This document shows positions 8,719-17,348 of a stretch of DNA of 55,066 bases, piece by piece. The notes below the pieces were generated by a model that had not been told where the DNA came from, searched no databases, and saw only the letters and a list, made by a program, of their open reading frames with translations. The DNA is taken from contig JACPKF010000004.1 of the NCBI GenBank assembly GCA_016187125.1, forward strand, positions 23,868 to 78,933, read 5' to 3'. The DNA comes from Candidatus Saccharimonadota bacterium (GTDB taxonomy: Bacteria; Patescibacteriota; Saccharimonadia; Saccharimonadales; UBA10212). Position numbers and translations under genes: made by a program. Numbering within the stretch: the first letter of the stretch is position 1; each line of letters begins with the position of its first letter.

Positions 8719-9379
8719 CTAGCGCCATGACATCGCGGTAGCTTTGGCGGGTAGGGCCCAAAACACCAATATAACTGCGGTCAGAAAACGGGCTTTTGAA
8801 GCGGCTAATAATAAGTGAGCAGCCGGCACTGCCGCCAATCGGATTTTCCTGCCCGATATAGACAGATAGTGGTTTATTGGGAGCGGTTTCTAGGAGCCAT
8901 GGCTCTAGGTTGTCCAGAAGCCTGGCAACCTCCTGGACTTGGCCGGGGTGAATAAATTCCGGCTGGCCGAATAGATTAGACAAACCACTCATATAAAGCT
9001 GTTCGCCGATTGTTGCTAAGCCTAAGTTACGAGTTAGCTCCACAAGCGTATCCACGGCGTTGCGGATAGTTTGTTCCGGCAGTCCGCCGCCGGCCACTCT
9101 AGCCGTTAAGGCTCGATCGGCGGCTCTGGGCTTTGATTTAATATCAGCGTCCGACAATTGATTCACATAGTGGCGGTAGCCTTTGTCGGTTGGTATCCGG
9201 CCGGCACTGGTATGAGGCTGCTCGATGTAGCCCTCGCGCTCCAGCTCAGCCATTTCTGATCTGATAGTGGCGCTAGACACACCAAAAACCTTAGCCAGAA
9301 GACTGCTGCCCACCGGGCTGGCGACTTCGGCGTATTGTTCAACTATAGCTTGTAAGATTTTGGATTGTCGGTCAGTCAC
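8675..9379 (-). CDS. hrcA: Heat-inducible transcription repressor HrcA
   Basis: MTDRQSKILQAIVEQYAEVASPVGSSLLAK...SSATIRSEMAELEREGYIEQPHTSAGRIPTDKGYRHYV; GTG start with AAAGGAG SD. Confidence 0.93.
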   Translation of the reverse strand: MTDRQSKILQAIVEQYAEVASPVGSSLLAKVFGVSSATIRSEMAELEREGYIEQPHTSAGRIPTDKGYRHYVNQLSDADIKSKPRAADRALTARVAGGGLPEQTIRNAVDTLVELTRNLGLATIGEQLYMSGLSNLFGQPEFIHPGQVQEVARLLDNLEPWLLETAPNKPLSVYIGQENPIGGSAGCSLIISRFKSPFSDRSYIGVLGPTRQSYRDVMALVGRAGKTLENTIYV

Positions 9380-9395
9380 TGCGTTATTAGCTCCT

Positions 9396-9422
9396 TTTGT
9401 GATAGGTTTAACCTATCACAAA
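9396..9422. repeat. Perfect 27-nt palindrome TTTGTGATAGGTT-T-AACCTATCACAAA next to the hrcA SD
   Basis: Read directly; 13-bp arms. Confidence 0.85.
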
Positions 9423-9449
9423 TTGGCACTTACTAATTTATAGTGCTAG
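9423..9449. promoter_or_regulatory. Degenerate second CIRCE operator TTGGCACTT-N9-TAGTGCTAG
   Basis: Same spacing as the CIRCE consensus TTAGCACTC-N9-GAGTGCTAA. Confidence 0.6.
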
Positions 9450-9459
9450 TTTAATAGAA

Positions 9460-9486
9460 TTAGCACTCGCATGTCAAGAGTGCCAA
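9460..9486. promoter_or_regulatory. CIRCE operator TTAGCACTC-N9-GAGTGCCAA (HrcA site)
   Basis: One mismatch to the CIRCE consensus, upstream of hrcA. Confidence 0.92.
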
Positions 9487-9524
9487 GACGCACCTTTGGT
9501 GCTCAATTGACAGTTTTCATTTTT

Positions 9525-9595
9525 CCCCGACACCAAATCTTGAAACTCCGTAATCCGCCGCAGGCGGACTACTCCGCTCTGGATTTAGTACGGGG
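9525..9595. repeat. Nested inverted repeat (CCCCG.../...CGGGG with inner TCCGCCGCAGGCGGA)
   Basis: Outer arms CCCCGACACCAAATC and GATTTAGTACGGGG pair imperfectly; resembles 22643..22718. Confidence 0.55.
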
Positions 9596-9710
9596 CAAGC
9601 AATTATCAATGATTTATCATTTATTAGATTGACTGCTACAAGGATTATCCTTGTAGCACTTGTAGCATTAACCACTTATGCTCCTGTTTAACACGTGTTA
9701 AGAGCGCTAG

Positions 9711-10271
9711 TTAAAACCCAGCCGCTTTTTCTACCGCGGCCACTGCCACTTTGGGGCGGTTGTAAGGATTAATTATCAAGTGATCGAAATGACTTTGATA
9801 AGTTAGCTCCTCTTTGGCTAGCTCGAGGCGGGCTTGGATCAATACTTCAGTCTCGGTCGCCCGTTTACGAAACTGTTGTTCTAAAGCTTCCCATTTGTCT
9901 GGTAATAGACAGACTGTAATCGCTTTAGGCCACACTTTTTTTATAGCTAGGGCTCCCCTAACATCCTTGCGCATAATGATATTTTTTCCAGTTCTTTGCA
10001 TTCTTTCAACCGGTTCTTTAAGCGTGCCATAGAGCTGTCCGGTCGTCTCAACCCATTCCAAAAATTCGCCAGATTTAACTTTTTTTTCAAAAGTCGGCCG
10101 GTCAACAAAATAGTAGTCCAGCCCCTCAATTTCACCGGCCCGCATTGGTCTGGTGGTCACCGATGGTAGCTCGAGCCAATCTGGATGTATTTTTAAAAAC
10201 ATTCTGACGATAGTATCTTTCCCGACCCCGGCAGAAGGCCCAGAAATAATCACCAACTTCCCTTTATTCAT
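9711..10271 (-). CDS. gmk: Guanylate kinase
   Basis: LVIISGPSAGVGKDTIV, SVTTRPMRAGEIEGLDYYFV, FLEWVETTGQLYGTL. Confidence 0.85.
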   Translation of the reverse strand: MNKGKLVIISGPSAGVGKDTIVRMFLKIHPDWLELPSVTTRPMRAGEIEGLDYYFVDRPTFEKKVKSGEFLEWVETTGQLYGTLKEPVERMQRTGKNIIMRKDVRGALAIKKVWPKAITVCLLPDKWEALEQQFRKRATETEVLIQARLELAKEELTYQSHFDHLIINPYNRPKVAVAAVEKAAGF

Positions 10272-10987
10272 TCTGTTTCGGGTTTTTTATCTAATAATTT
10301 TAGCAACTGCTGGTAATTATCCTCAGCCGTTTGTCTAGCCAAAGCTTGATCGTCCGGCTGGGAGCCTTTGGCTACTTGTAGTAGTCGCTTGGCGGCCTTG
10401 TCTATGGTGTCATTTAAAACAAAGGCAATTTCCGAATCAGATAAAGCGAACTCGTGAGACACTTTGGCTTCTTCGAGCCGGCCCTGTATCTGCTCAGCGG
10501 TCCATTGACTGGCTTCAGACTGTTTTTTTAACCACTCTTGCCAGTGCTCAAAACTATCGGGTACTATAAAAGCCGCTTTAAAAAATTTAAGCGGCAGTTT
10601 TCTAAATTTTCTGACACCGGCTGGCACCAGAGCCATAACCGAAATACCGCTTGGCGGAAAACTACTAAGCCGAGTGGCGTAAAGATCACCATTGGGCCCG
10701 ATTATTACATCAACCAGCTCGCCACTTTTTAGATCGGAAAGAATTTCGTCTTCTGCCCTGAACAAATAATCAATGTCCGGCCGTTCACCGTAGCGCGGCC
10801 TCCGGGTAGTTTCCCCTACCACTAGCCGAATTTCTGACTCCGATCGGTTCAGGGCCTGAGCAATTACGGTTTTGCCGGTACCACTCGGCCCCACAGTTGC
10901 CAGCAACCTAACTTGTGATATAGCCTGTAAGACTAAAAGGTTAGGCTGATAATTATCGACTAAATTTTGCAGCTGATCGTCTATCAT
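10268..10987 (-). CDS. Second guanylate-kinase-like P-loop protein
   Basis: LATVGPSGTGKTVIAQ, GETTRRPRYGERPDIDYLF; stop/start overlap with gmk. Confidence 0.65.
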   Translation of the reverse strand: MIDDQLQNLVDNYQPNLLVLQAISQVRLLATVGPSGTGKTVIAQALNRSESEIRLVVGETTRRPRYGERPDIDYLFRAEDEILSDLKSGELVDVIIGPNGDLYATRLSSFPPSGISVMALVPAGVRKFRKLPLKFFKAAFIVPDSFEHWQEWLKKQSEASQWTAEQIQGRLEEAKVSHEFALSDSEIAFVLNDTIDKAAKRLLQVAKGSQPDDQALARQTAEDNYQQLLKLLDKKPETE

Positions 10988-11001
10988 TACTTTTCAGATT
11001 A

Positions 11002-11262
11002 TCACAACTTTTTGTATAGACTGCCGGTAAGGATAAGAAGTAAAAGGCCAGCTCCTAAAAGCAGGAATGGGTGGTTGGCAAAAAAAGTTATTTTGTCGAT
11101 TATGCGCTCAAAACCGTAAAAAGTGGCTACCAGCCCAAAGGCTCCCAGCAAAGTGAACAGCAGTGGAAAACGGCCGAAGGCACTGTCGCGATGCTGAGCC
11201 AGTTTATCCACCACCGGCTTAGGTGCCTCTACTACGGTTTTTGGGTCAAGTGGCAATTTCAT
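11002..11262 (-). CDS. Small membrane protein
   Basis: 86 aa with two hydrophobic segments; 3 nt from lepA. Confidence 0.6.
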   Translation of the reverse strand: MKLPLDPKTVVEAPKPVVDKLAQHRDSAFGRFPLLFTLLGAFGLVATFYGFERIIDKITFFANHPFLLLGAGLLLLILTGSLYKKL

Positions 11263-11264
11263 AA

Positions 11265-13241
11265 TTAATCCCTCCTTAACAATACACTAAAGGCTTCTGA
11301 GGGAATGTCAATTTTGCCGAAGCGTTTCAGGCGCTGCTTGCCTTTCTTTTGCTTGGCCAAAACTTTCTTTTTGCGGCTGACATCACCGCCGTAGAGTCCT
11401 GTAGTTACATCTTTGCGGAAGGCACTGATATCTTCCCGGGCGATAAATTTTCCGCCGATGGCGGCTTGCAGGCTAACTTTAAATTGCTGACGGGGAATAA
11501 CTTGTTTAAGCTTTTCTACCGTTCGGCGCCCGACTCGTTCGGCCTCAGATTTGTGAACCATCATGCTAAGCGCTTCTATCCTCTCGCCAGCGACATAAAA
11601 ATCCAGCCGCGTGAGCTCCCCGGCCCGGTAATCGGCCAGTTCGTAACTAAACGAACCGTAGCCGGAAGTTATACTTTTGAGCTGGTCGTAAAAATCGGTG
11701 ATTAAATTGGCCAGTGGCGCCTCGAAATCTATGATGGCCAACCCCGCCGTTTTATCAGACATTACATAGCTTATACTTTTTTGAGTACCACGAGAGTTAA
11801 TTATTAACTGCAGGACTGCACCAACAAAAACGGCTGGGCAAACGATATCACCTTTGATCCATGGTTCGCGAATTTCTAAGACGGTGGAGGTATCGGGCAA
11901 ATCAGCCGCCGATTTTATGTCAATTGAGCCACCACTTGTTAGACTAACTTGGTAGTCAGTTGAAGGATTGGTGACAATCAAATCCAGATTGTATTCACGC
12001 TCCAGGCGCTCGCGGACAATATCCATATGCAGCAGCCCCAGAAAACCAAGGCGGAGGCCGAAGCCCAGCACCGGCGAATTTTCTGGCGTAAATTGCAGCG
12101 AAGAATCACTAAGGCTAAGTTTTTCTACCGCATCTTTAAGCTCCTGGTACTGCTCGTTGCTACTGGGGAAGAAGCCGGCATAGACAAACGGATGCACCTC
12201 CTTATATCCTTTAAGTGGTGTAGCTTCCATATCTGATAAATGAACATTATTGTTCACGATCGTGAAATTCGTTGGATGTTTTTGTGTGGTGACGGTGTCG
12301 CCGACTTTAGCTTCGCGGGCCGACTTTAGATTAGTCACAACATAGCCAATCTCCCCAGTCGCCAGTTTGGCGACTGGTTTCATGTCGGGATTTAAATAGC
12401 CGACATTTAGTGCCACTGCGTGAGCACCAGTAGCTATCATTTTGATTGAATCCTGTTTGGAAATTTGGCCGTCAACCAGCCGCACATATAAAATAACTCC
12501 TCTATGGTCGTCGAAGTAGCTATCAAAAATCAGCGCCCGGGTCGGCGCCTCGGCCTTGCCCGATGGCGGCGGCACATCGGAAACAACTCGCTCCAAGACT
12601 TGGTCTATGCCCTCGCCAGTTTTGGCACTGATTAGTAAAATATCTTCTTTTTTGCAGCCCAGCAGTTTTACAACTTCTTGGCTAACACGCCCGACATCAG
12701 CTGCTGGCAAATCAATTTTGTTAAGCACCGGGATAATTTTAAGGTCAGCGGCTAAGGCCAGATAAATATTTGACAGGGTTTGAGCTTGCACGCCTTGGCT
12801 GGCGTCAACCACCAAAATGGCACCCTCCACGGCTTCCAGACTGCGGCTGACCTCGTAACTGAAGTCCACATGCCCTGGAGTATCTATCAAGTTGAGTTCA
12901 TACTCAACTTGATCCGTTATCTTTTTACCGTTTACCGTTTTCCATGCGTTTTCCGTTGTCCGTTTACCGTTTTCCTCGGCTAATAGATCATGGTTAATGG
13001 TTAATGCATTGTGAACTGTTAATGGTGAATGGTAAATGTTTGCCCGGTACTTTATTCTTACCGGAGCAAGCTTAATGGTAATGCCGCGTTCTCGCTCTAG
13101 ATCCATTCTGTCTAGGATCTGAGCTTTCATATGGCGTTTTTCAACTGTGCCTGTCAATTCCAACAAGCGATCCGCCAAAGTCGATTTACCATGGTCAATA
13201 TGAGCGATTATGCAGAAATTTCTAATATGTCCCTGATCCAT
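11265..13241 (-). CDS. lepA: Elongation factor 4 (LepA) with an in-frame repeat-derived insertion
   Basis: HIRNFCIIAHIDHGKSTLADRLLE, ERGITIKLAPVR, LIDTPGHVDFSYEVSRSLEA, LEPA C-terminus. Confidence 0.95.
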   Translation of the reverse strand: MDQGHIRNFCIIAHIDHGKSTLADRLLELTGTVEKRHMKAQILDRMDLERERGITIKLAPVRIKYRANIYHSPLTVHNALTINHDLLAEENGKRTTENAWKTVNGKKITDQVEYELNLIDTPGHVDFSYEVSRSLEAVEGAILVVDASQGVQAQTLSNIYLALAADLKIIPVLNKIDLPAADVGRVSQEVVKLLGCKKEDILLISAKTGEGIDQVLERVVSDVPPPSGKAEAPTRALIFDSYFDDHRGVILYVRLVDGQISKQDSIKMIATGAHAVALNVGYLNPDMKPVAKLATGEIGYVVTNLKSAREAKVGDTVTTQKHPTNFTIVNNNVHLSDMEATPLKGYKEVHPFVYAGFFPSSNEQYQELKDAVEKLSLSDSSLQFTPENSPVLGFGLRLGFLGLLHMDIVRERLEREYNLDLIVTNPSTDYQVSLTSGGSIDIKSAADLPDTSTVLEIREPWIKGDIVCPAVFVGAVLQLIINSRGTQKSISYVMSDKTAGLAIIDFEAPLANLITDFYDQLKSITSGYGSFSYELADYRAGELTRLDFYVAGERIEALSMMVHKSEAERVGRRTVEKLKQVIPRQQFKVSLQAAIGGKFIAREDISAFRKDVTTGLYGGDVSRKKKVLAKQKKGKQRLKRFGKIDIPSEAFSVLLRRD

Positions 13242-13334
13242 GACCCTTAATTATAACAGAGGCGCAACAGGTATAACGTATTTGGTATGATGTATAAAAA
13301 CTATACCTAATACCTGATACTCCATACCGGATAC

Positions 13335-14924
13335 CTACTGGATTTTGATAGGTTTGAGGGCAATTTGTTTGATCTTTTTAGCAATCGGTTGGGCCTCTTC
13401 CAGCCCGAACATCGAAGACACTATAAAATGAACTACAAACGTCGGCAAAACTATAGCTACCAGCTTAGCTCCCAAAACGCTAAAGCCGCGATCGGTACTG
13501 ACAAGCGGTACCAGCGACACCATAATATAAGTCGTTAAAACGGTAAAACCGGTAACTGACAAAGTCCTGCCCACGCCACTCCAAAACTCTACGCCAAATA
13601 GTTTATGGTCTCGCCAGACCATAATAATAAGCAGCAGAAAGACTTCGAAAGCCGCCACAATTGACTGAGCCAAAGCCAGTCCAATTAAGCCGTAGGCGCT
13701 CGGTCTGGCCAGCGTGAAGACCAAGTAGACGTTTAGGCCGATGGCGAACAGCGAAACAAATAGCGGTGTTTTAGTATCTTTTTGGGCGTAAAAGTAGCGC
13801 GAAATGATGGCGTACAGAGTTCTAAAGATAATGGCACCGACTAAAAAGCCCAAAATTAAGGCAATTTCCGGCGCAATATTCTTAAAAATTAACCGGGCAA
13901 AGTAAGCGCGGCCAAAGTAAGCTACCACTCCAACCGGTAAAATAATCCAAATCATGGCCCGCAGAACCATCAAGAAGTCTTTCCGGAATAAATCCGGCCG
14001 ACCTTGGGCTAAGCGATCATTAAGCCTAGGAAAAGCTGCCGTAGCAATTGTCGTACCAATAAGTAATATTGGCACCAGATGCAGCATGTAAGCATTTTCA
14101 TAAAAAGTGATTGAACCTCTACCAAGCACACTGGCCCGATTAGTCTCCACGATACTGTTAATAGAGTCAATGCCTTGATCAATGGAACGTGGCGGCAGAT
14201 TTTTTAAGATGTGCCTAAAGTCCGGACTGCGCAGATTGAAGGTCGGCATATAACGAAAGCCCAAACCACCCAAGCCCAGGAGTACTATCAGAAGCTGCAA
14301 AATTGCTCCAGCCAAGGCTCCAACTCCTAGCCCTACTATGCCGAGACTATCTTTAAAAATATAGACGCTGGCAATGATGCAAACGTTATAAATAATCGGC
14401 CCCAGCGCAAAGAAGAAGAAACGGCCGAAAGTTTGCTGCAAAGATGTTAAAATTCCCGAAATCGTGAATAGCAACGGGTTGAGCGCAACAATCCGCATAA
14501 TGGTTACGGCGTCGTGCATTTGATCGGGGCCAAGATTATTACCGACCACCAGTCTTAGTAAGGGTTCGGTAAAAACTAGCAGGACAACACCAACAACCCC
14601 CATAATAATGCCCAGCAAATTGAGTAGGCCAGAGGTTATTTGCCAGGCTGATTTTTTATCGCCAGCGTGGAGTTTGTCGGCTAAAAAGGGCATAAAGGCC
14701 ACGCCCAGAGCCCCGGCAGCAATGGTATAGAAAAAGAAGTCGGGAATTTTGAAGGCCGCAAAATAGGCATCGGTTGTAATATGGCCCGGGCTATTGAAAT
14801 TACCATTGATAACCTGCGTTCGGATAAAACCAAGTAGCTGGCCGAATAAAGATGCCGCTACCAGCAGGGCCGCGGCACCACTAAGAGAAATACGTTGGTT
14901 AGCCCGGTTTAGCCATCGATTCAT
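13335..14924 (-). CDS. murJ: Lipid II flippase MurJ/MviN
   Basis: About 14 TM segments; GQLLGFIRTQVINGNF, AYFAAFKIPDFFFYTIAAGALGVAFMPFL. Confidence 0.88.
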   Translation of the reverse strand: MNRWLNRANQRISLSGAAALLVAASLFGQLLGFIRTQVINGNFNSPGHITTDAYFAAFKIPDFFFYTIAAGALGVAFMPFLADKLHAGDKKSAWQITSGLLNLLGIIMGVVGVVLLVFTEPLLRLVVGNNLGPDQMHDAVTIMRIVALNPLLFTISGILTSLQQTFGRFFFFALGPIIYNVCIIASVYIFKDSLGIVGLGVGALAGAILQLLIVLLGLGGLGFRYMPTFNLRSPDFRHILKNLPPRSIDQGIDSINSIVETNRASVLGRGSITFYENAYMLHLVPILLIGTTIATAAFPRLNDRLAQGRPDLFRKDFLMVLRAMIWIILPVGVVAYFGRAYFARLIFKNIAPEIALILGFLVGAIIFRTLYAIISRYFYAQKDTKTPLFVSLFAIGLNVYLVFTLARPSAYGLIGLALAQSIVAAFEVFLLLIIMVWRDHKLFGVEFWSGVGRTLSVTGFTVLTTYIMVSLVPLVSTDRGFSVLGAKLVAIVLPTFVVHFIVSSMFGLEEAQPIAKKIKQIALKPIKIQ

Positions 14925-14928
14925 CCCG

Positions 14929-15036
14929 TTAGAACCTCACCCTTGGCTTATAAAAATAATTTAACGTTGGATATCTGGAACAACTCCCACGTAAATTTAA
15001 GATGAAAGTTGCAGGCTGAGGTCTAACGGGATTCAT
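14929..15036 (-). CDS. Leader ORF MNPVRPQPATFILNLRGSCSRYPTLNYFYKPRVRF*, 4 nt before the murJ ATG
   Basis: Hand translation; 35-aa homolog of the leader at 29397..29504. Confidence 0.7.
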   Translation of the reverse strand: MNPVRPQPATFILNLRGSCSRYPTLNYFYKPRVRF

Positions 15037-15254
15037 ACTGCCCCAAATTATAAACTAGGTTCCGGCAAAATACCTGAGTAGTTTGAAGTCTTGCACGTAT
15101 TTCGCACTTAGCCATTGATGACAGATTGCAGCTCGAGCGAGCGAAAGCTTTCAATCCGAGGGAAGCATAACCATAGTTATGTTGAGTGAGGAATGAAAGC
15201 TTGTAGCCGTTCAGCTGTGATCTGGGGTGATGGAAAAGTGCCTTAGTCAAAATG

Positions 15255-15281
15255 AAAGCACCCGCCTAAGGCGGGTGCTTT
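15255..15281. terminator. Hairpin AAAGCACCCGCCTAAGGCGGGTGCTTT
   Basis: Perfect stem with terminal T/A run. Confidence 0.6.
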
Positions 15282-15327
15282 ACAGTCCGCCTTCGCCAGT
15301 TGGCGAATGGCGGATTAAATATCTTAT

Positions 15328-15525
15328 TTATTTGCGCTTTAGAGTCAGAAACCCGTTGCGTGGGTTTTCGTTGACGACTCGATCACTGGGTAGATCGGTT
15401 CCAGTGTCTTTGCGATCGTCTTTACTAAAGTAATAAATTGTCTGTGACTTACCACCTCGAAGTGTTACATTCTTAGAATTTAAGTAGTATGTAACGCCCT
15501 TACTGTTAGTGTGCTTGTAGGCCAT
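15328..15525 (-). CDS. Small conserved-looking protein MAYKHTNSKGVTYYLNSK...
   Basis: SD AAGGAGAG upstream; TTGACA-N18-TATGTT promoter-like upstream. Confidence 0.65.
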   Translation of the reverse strand: MAYKHTNSKGVTYYLNSKNVTLRGGKSQTIYYFSKDDRKDTGTDLPSDRVVNENPRNGFLTLKRK

Positions 15526-15593
15526 TGCAATTTCCCTCTCTCCTTAGGTTACTAATGTACCCCTAACATACTCTGTTAGCTTTTCACTTGTCA

Positions 15594-15668
15594 ACCCCGT
15601 AGTAAGCTTTCGTGAGTATCCACCCCTGGTGGACAGCATGGCAACAACACGAAAGTCTACTACAGGGT
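15594..15668. repeat. Nested inverted repeat ACCCCGTAGTAAGCTTTCGTG...CACGAAAGTCTACTACAGGGT
   Basis: Near relative at 22643..22718; inner TCCACC...GGTGGA hairpin. Confidence 0.7.
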
Positions 15669-15848
15669 CAACCCTCCGACTAAAAAAAATTTTCCAATTT
15701 TTTCGCTCAGGGTTGATACTGAGCAGAGTTTACCTCTGTCGAATGTACCAAGGAGTTTTTTATCCGAGGGCTCACATTAAAAAATTGCCGGCCGGTGTTT
15801 TCTCAGCATTTTATAAGCAAAGATGGATAATTTATGGTTAGGGTTCGC

Positions 15849-15917
15849 CCAGCACTTAGATCCGAGTGCTTCGCAGATATCCGCTTAAGTGGATAGTCTC
15901 GGATCTAAGTGCTGGGC
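15849..15917. repeat. Nested inverted-repeat element, copy 2
   Basis: CCCAGCACTTAGATCCGAG...CTCGGATCTAAGTGCTGGG; same architecture as 1696..1766. Confidence 0.8.
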
Positions 15918-15981
15918 TTGAACGACAAAACGCTTATGAGTTATCATAGGTGAAGGAATTAACTTAAGGGCGGTTAAAACT

Positions 15982-16599
15982 ATGGATTTCACTTCCGAAG
16001 AAAGGAATAAAATGCAACCAAATTCTCAACCAAGCAGCGGCCCAATCGGCCACGGTGTGGGACATCAGCATCCCCCCTCAAAAAAGCGATTAAGTTTTGG
16101 AGCTCGAACTATCAGATTTGAACTCTTTACAGTTATAGTGGGCAGCGCGCTGCTGCTAGCAGCCGTATCGCTCTACCTAGCATTTAGCACTAACACCGGC
16201 GGGGGCGAATCAAGGCAAATTAACACCAAAGAGTACCAAGCTCTGTTCCTTAATAACGGCCAGGTTTACTTTGGCAGACTTATTACTCTAAACGATAAAT
16301 ACGTGGTCATTACCAAAATCTTTTACATAGAGAATAGTTCCCAAACTACGCCAAATCAACAAACAACTTCTAACAACTATAATCTCCGCAAACTAGGCAC
16401 GAATGAGCTGCATGCTCCGGAAGACAAGATGGTAATCAATAAAGACCAGATAACTTTTTGGGAGAATCTAAAAGACTCAAGTCAAGTAGTCACCAAAATT
16501 AACGAATACTATAAAAACCCTAGCGGTTCTAGCTCTAACACTACGCAGCCGTCTACAACTACGCCAAGTACTTCAACTACGCCAAGTACTACTCGCTAG
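15982..16599 (+). CDS. Hypothetical membrane-anchored protein
   Basis: One TM segment, Ser/Thr/Pro-rich C-terminus. Confidence 0.6.
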   Translation: MDFTSEERNKMQPNSQPSSGPIGHGVGHQHPPSKKRLSFGARTIRFELFTVIVGSALLLAAVSLYLAFSTNTGGGESRQINTKEYQALFLNNGQVYFGRLITLNDKYVVITKIFYIENSSQTTPNQQTTSNNYNLRKLGTNELHAPEDKMVINKDQITFWENLKDSSQVVTKINEYYKNPSGSSSNTTQPSTTTPSTSTTPSTTR

Positions 16600-16621
16600 C
16601 TTTAGGCTATCTGAACTGATA

Positions 16622-16655
16622 ACTAGGCCGCCCGTTACGGGCGGCCTAGTTTTTG
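16622..16655. terminator. Bidirectional terminator between convergent genes
   Basis: AACTAGGCCGCCCGTTACGGGCGGCCTAGTTTTT. Confidence 0.8.
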
Positions 16656-17249
16656 TCTTATGGAGCTTAAGATAAACCCGGCGAACGCTAGACCACTAAC
16701 AACTAAACTCCAGCCGGCCAAATCGGGCGACCAAGAAGGACTTATAAAATCAAATTGATATAGTCCGGCCGGAACTAGGGCTGGACCAGATTTAACCCCG
16801 TGAGTCGAAACGTAATTTTGGACGCAGGGGACCCGAGTAGTTCCATAAAAAGCCTGATCTACCGATTGGCAATAGCTTTGGGCATCTGTATAAATTTGTG
16901 CATTGGCAGTATCAATTTTGGCTCGCTCGGCGTCATATAGACGCGCATATGTGTACTTTAGCTGAATTGGCGGTTTGATGGCATTGCCGCCGCTAGATAG
17001 ATTAGTATTCATATGTCCGTAGACATATTGCCTCAGACTATTAAGCGCACCGTTGACGTCGCCGCCATTCTTATCGGCTGCATAGACAGCCTCACGCAGC
17101 TTGACCATGGTTTGGTTATTGTGCCGCAGCGTGTAAATCGCCACTACTCCACTGATAATAAACAGGACTAGAAAAACTTGATACGGCACTCGCCAGAACT
17201 TGGCAGTTTTCATCTTCTTTATTATGTTATGCTCGGGCTCACACGTCAA
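16635..17249 (-). CDS. Hypothetical membrane protein
   Basis: 204 aa, TM segments at both ends. Confidence 0.6.
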   Translation of the reverse strand: MTCEPEHNIIKKMKTAKFWRVPYQVFLVLFIISGVVAIYTLRHNNQTMVKLREAVYAADKNGGDVNGALNSLRQYVYGHMNTNLSSGGNAIKPPIQLKYTYARLYDAERAKIDTANAQIYTDAQSYCQSVDQAFYGTTRVPCVQNYVSTHGVKSGPALVPAGLYQFDFISPSWSPDLAGWSLVVSGLAFAGFILSSIRQKLGRP

Positions 17250-17257
17250 AACCCTAA

Positions 17258-17348
17258 CCTGACTCTCAAAACCTACTAATTTAAGCTATAACAAAAATCA
17301 GCGATCGCTGATTTTTGTTACGCATACTGTAGGGTTTTGAGAGTCAGG
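17258..17348. repeat. Inverted repeat (19-20 nt arms) enclosing a perfect 32-nt palindrome
   Basis: CCTGACTCTCAAAACCTAC ... GTAGGGTTTTGAGAGTCAGG; inner TAACAAAAATCAGCGATCGCTGATTTTTGTTA 17289..17320. Confidence 0.8.

Noticed and set aside
15023-15250. 75-aa minus ORF between the small protein gene and murJ
   Set aside because: Out of frame with and overlapping the better-supported MNPVR leader; no homology-like features.
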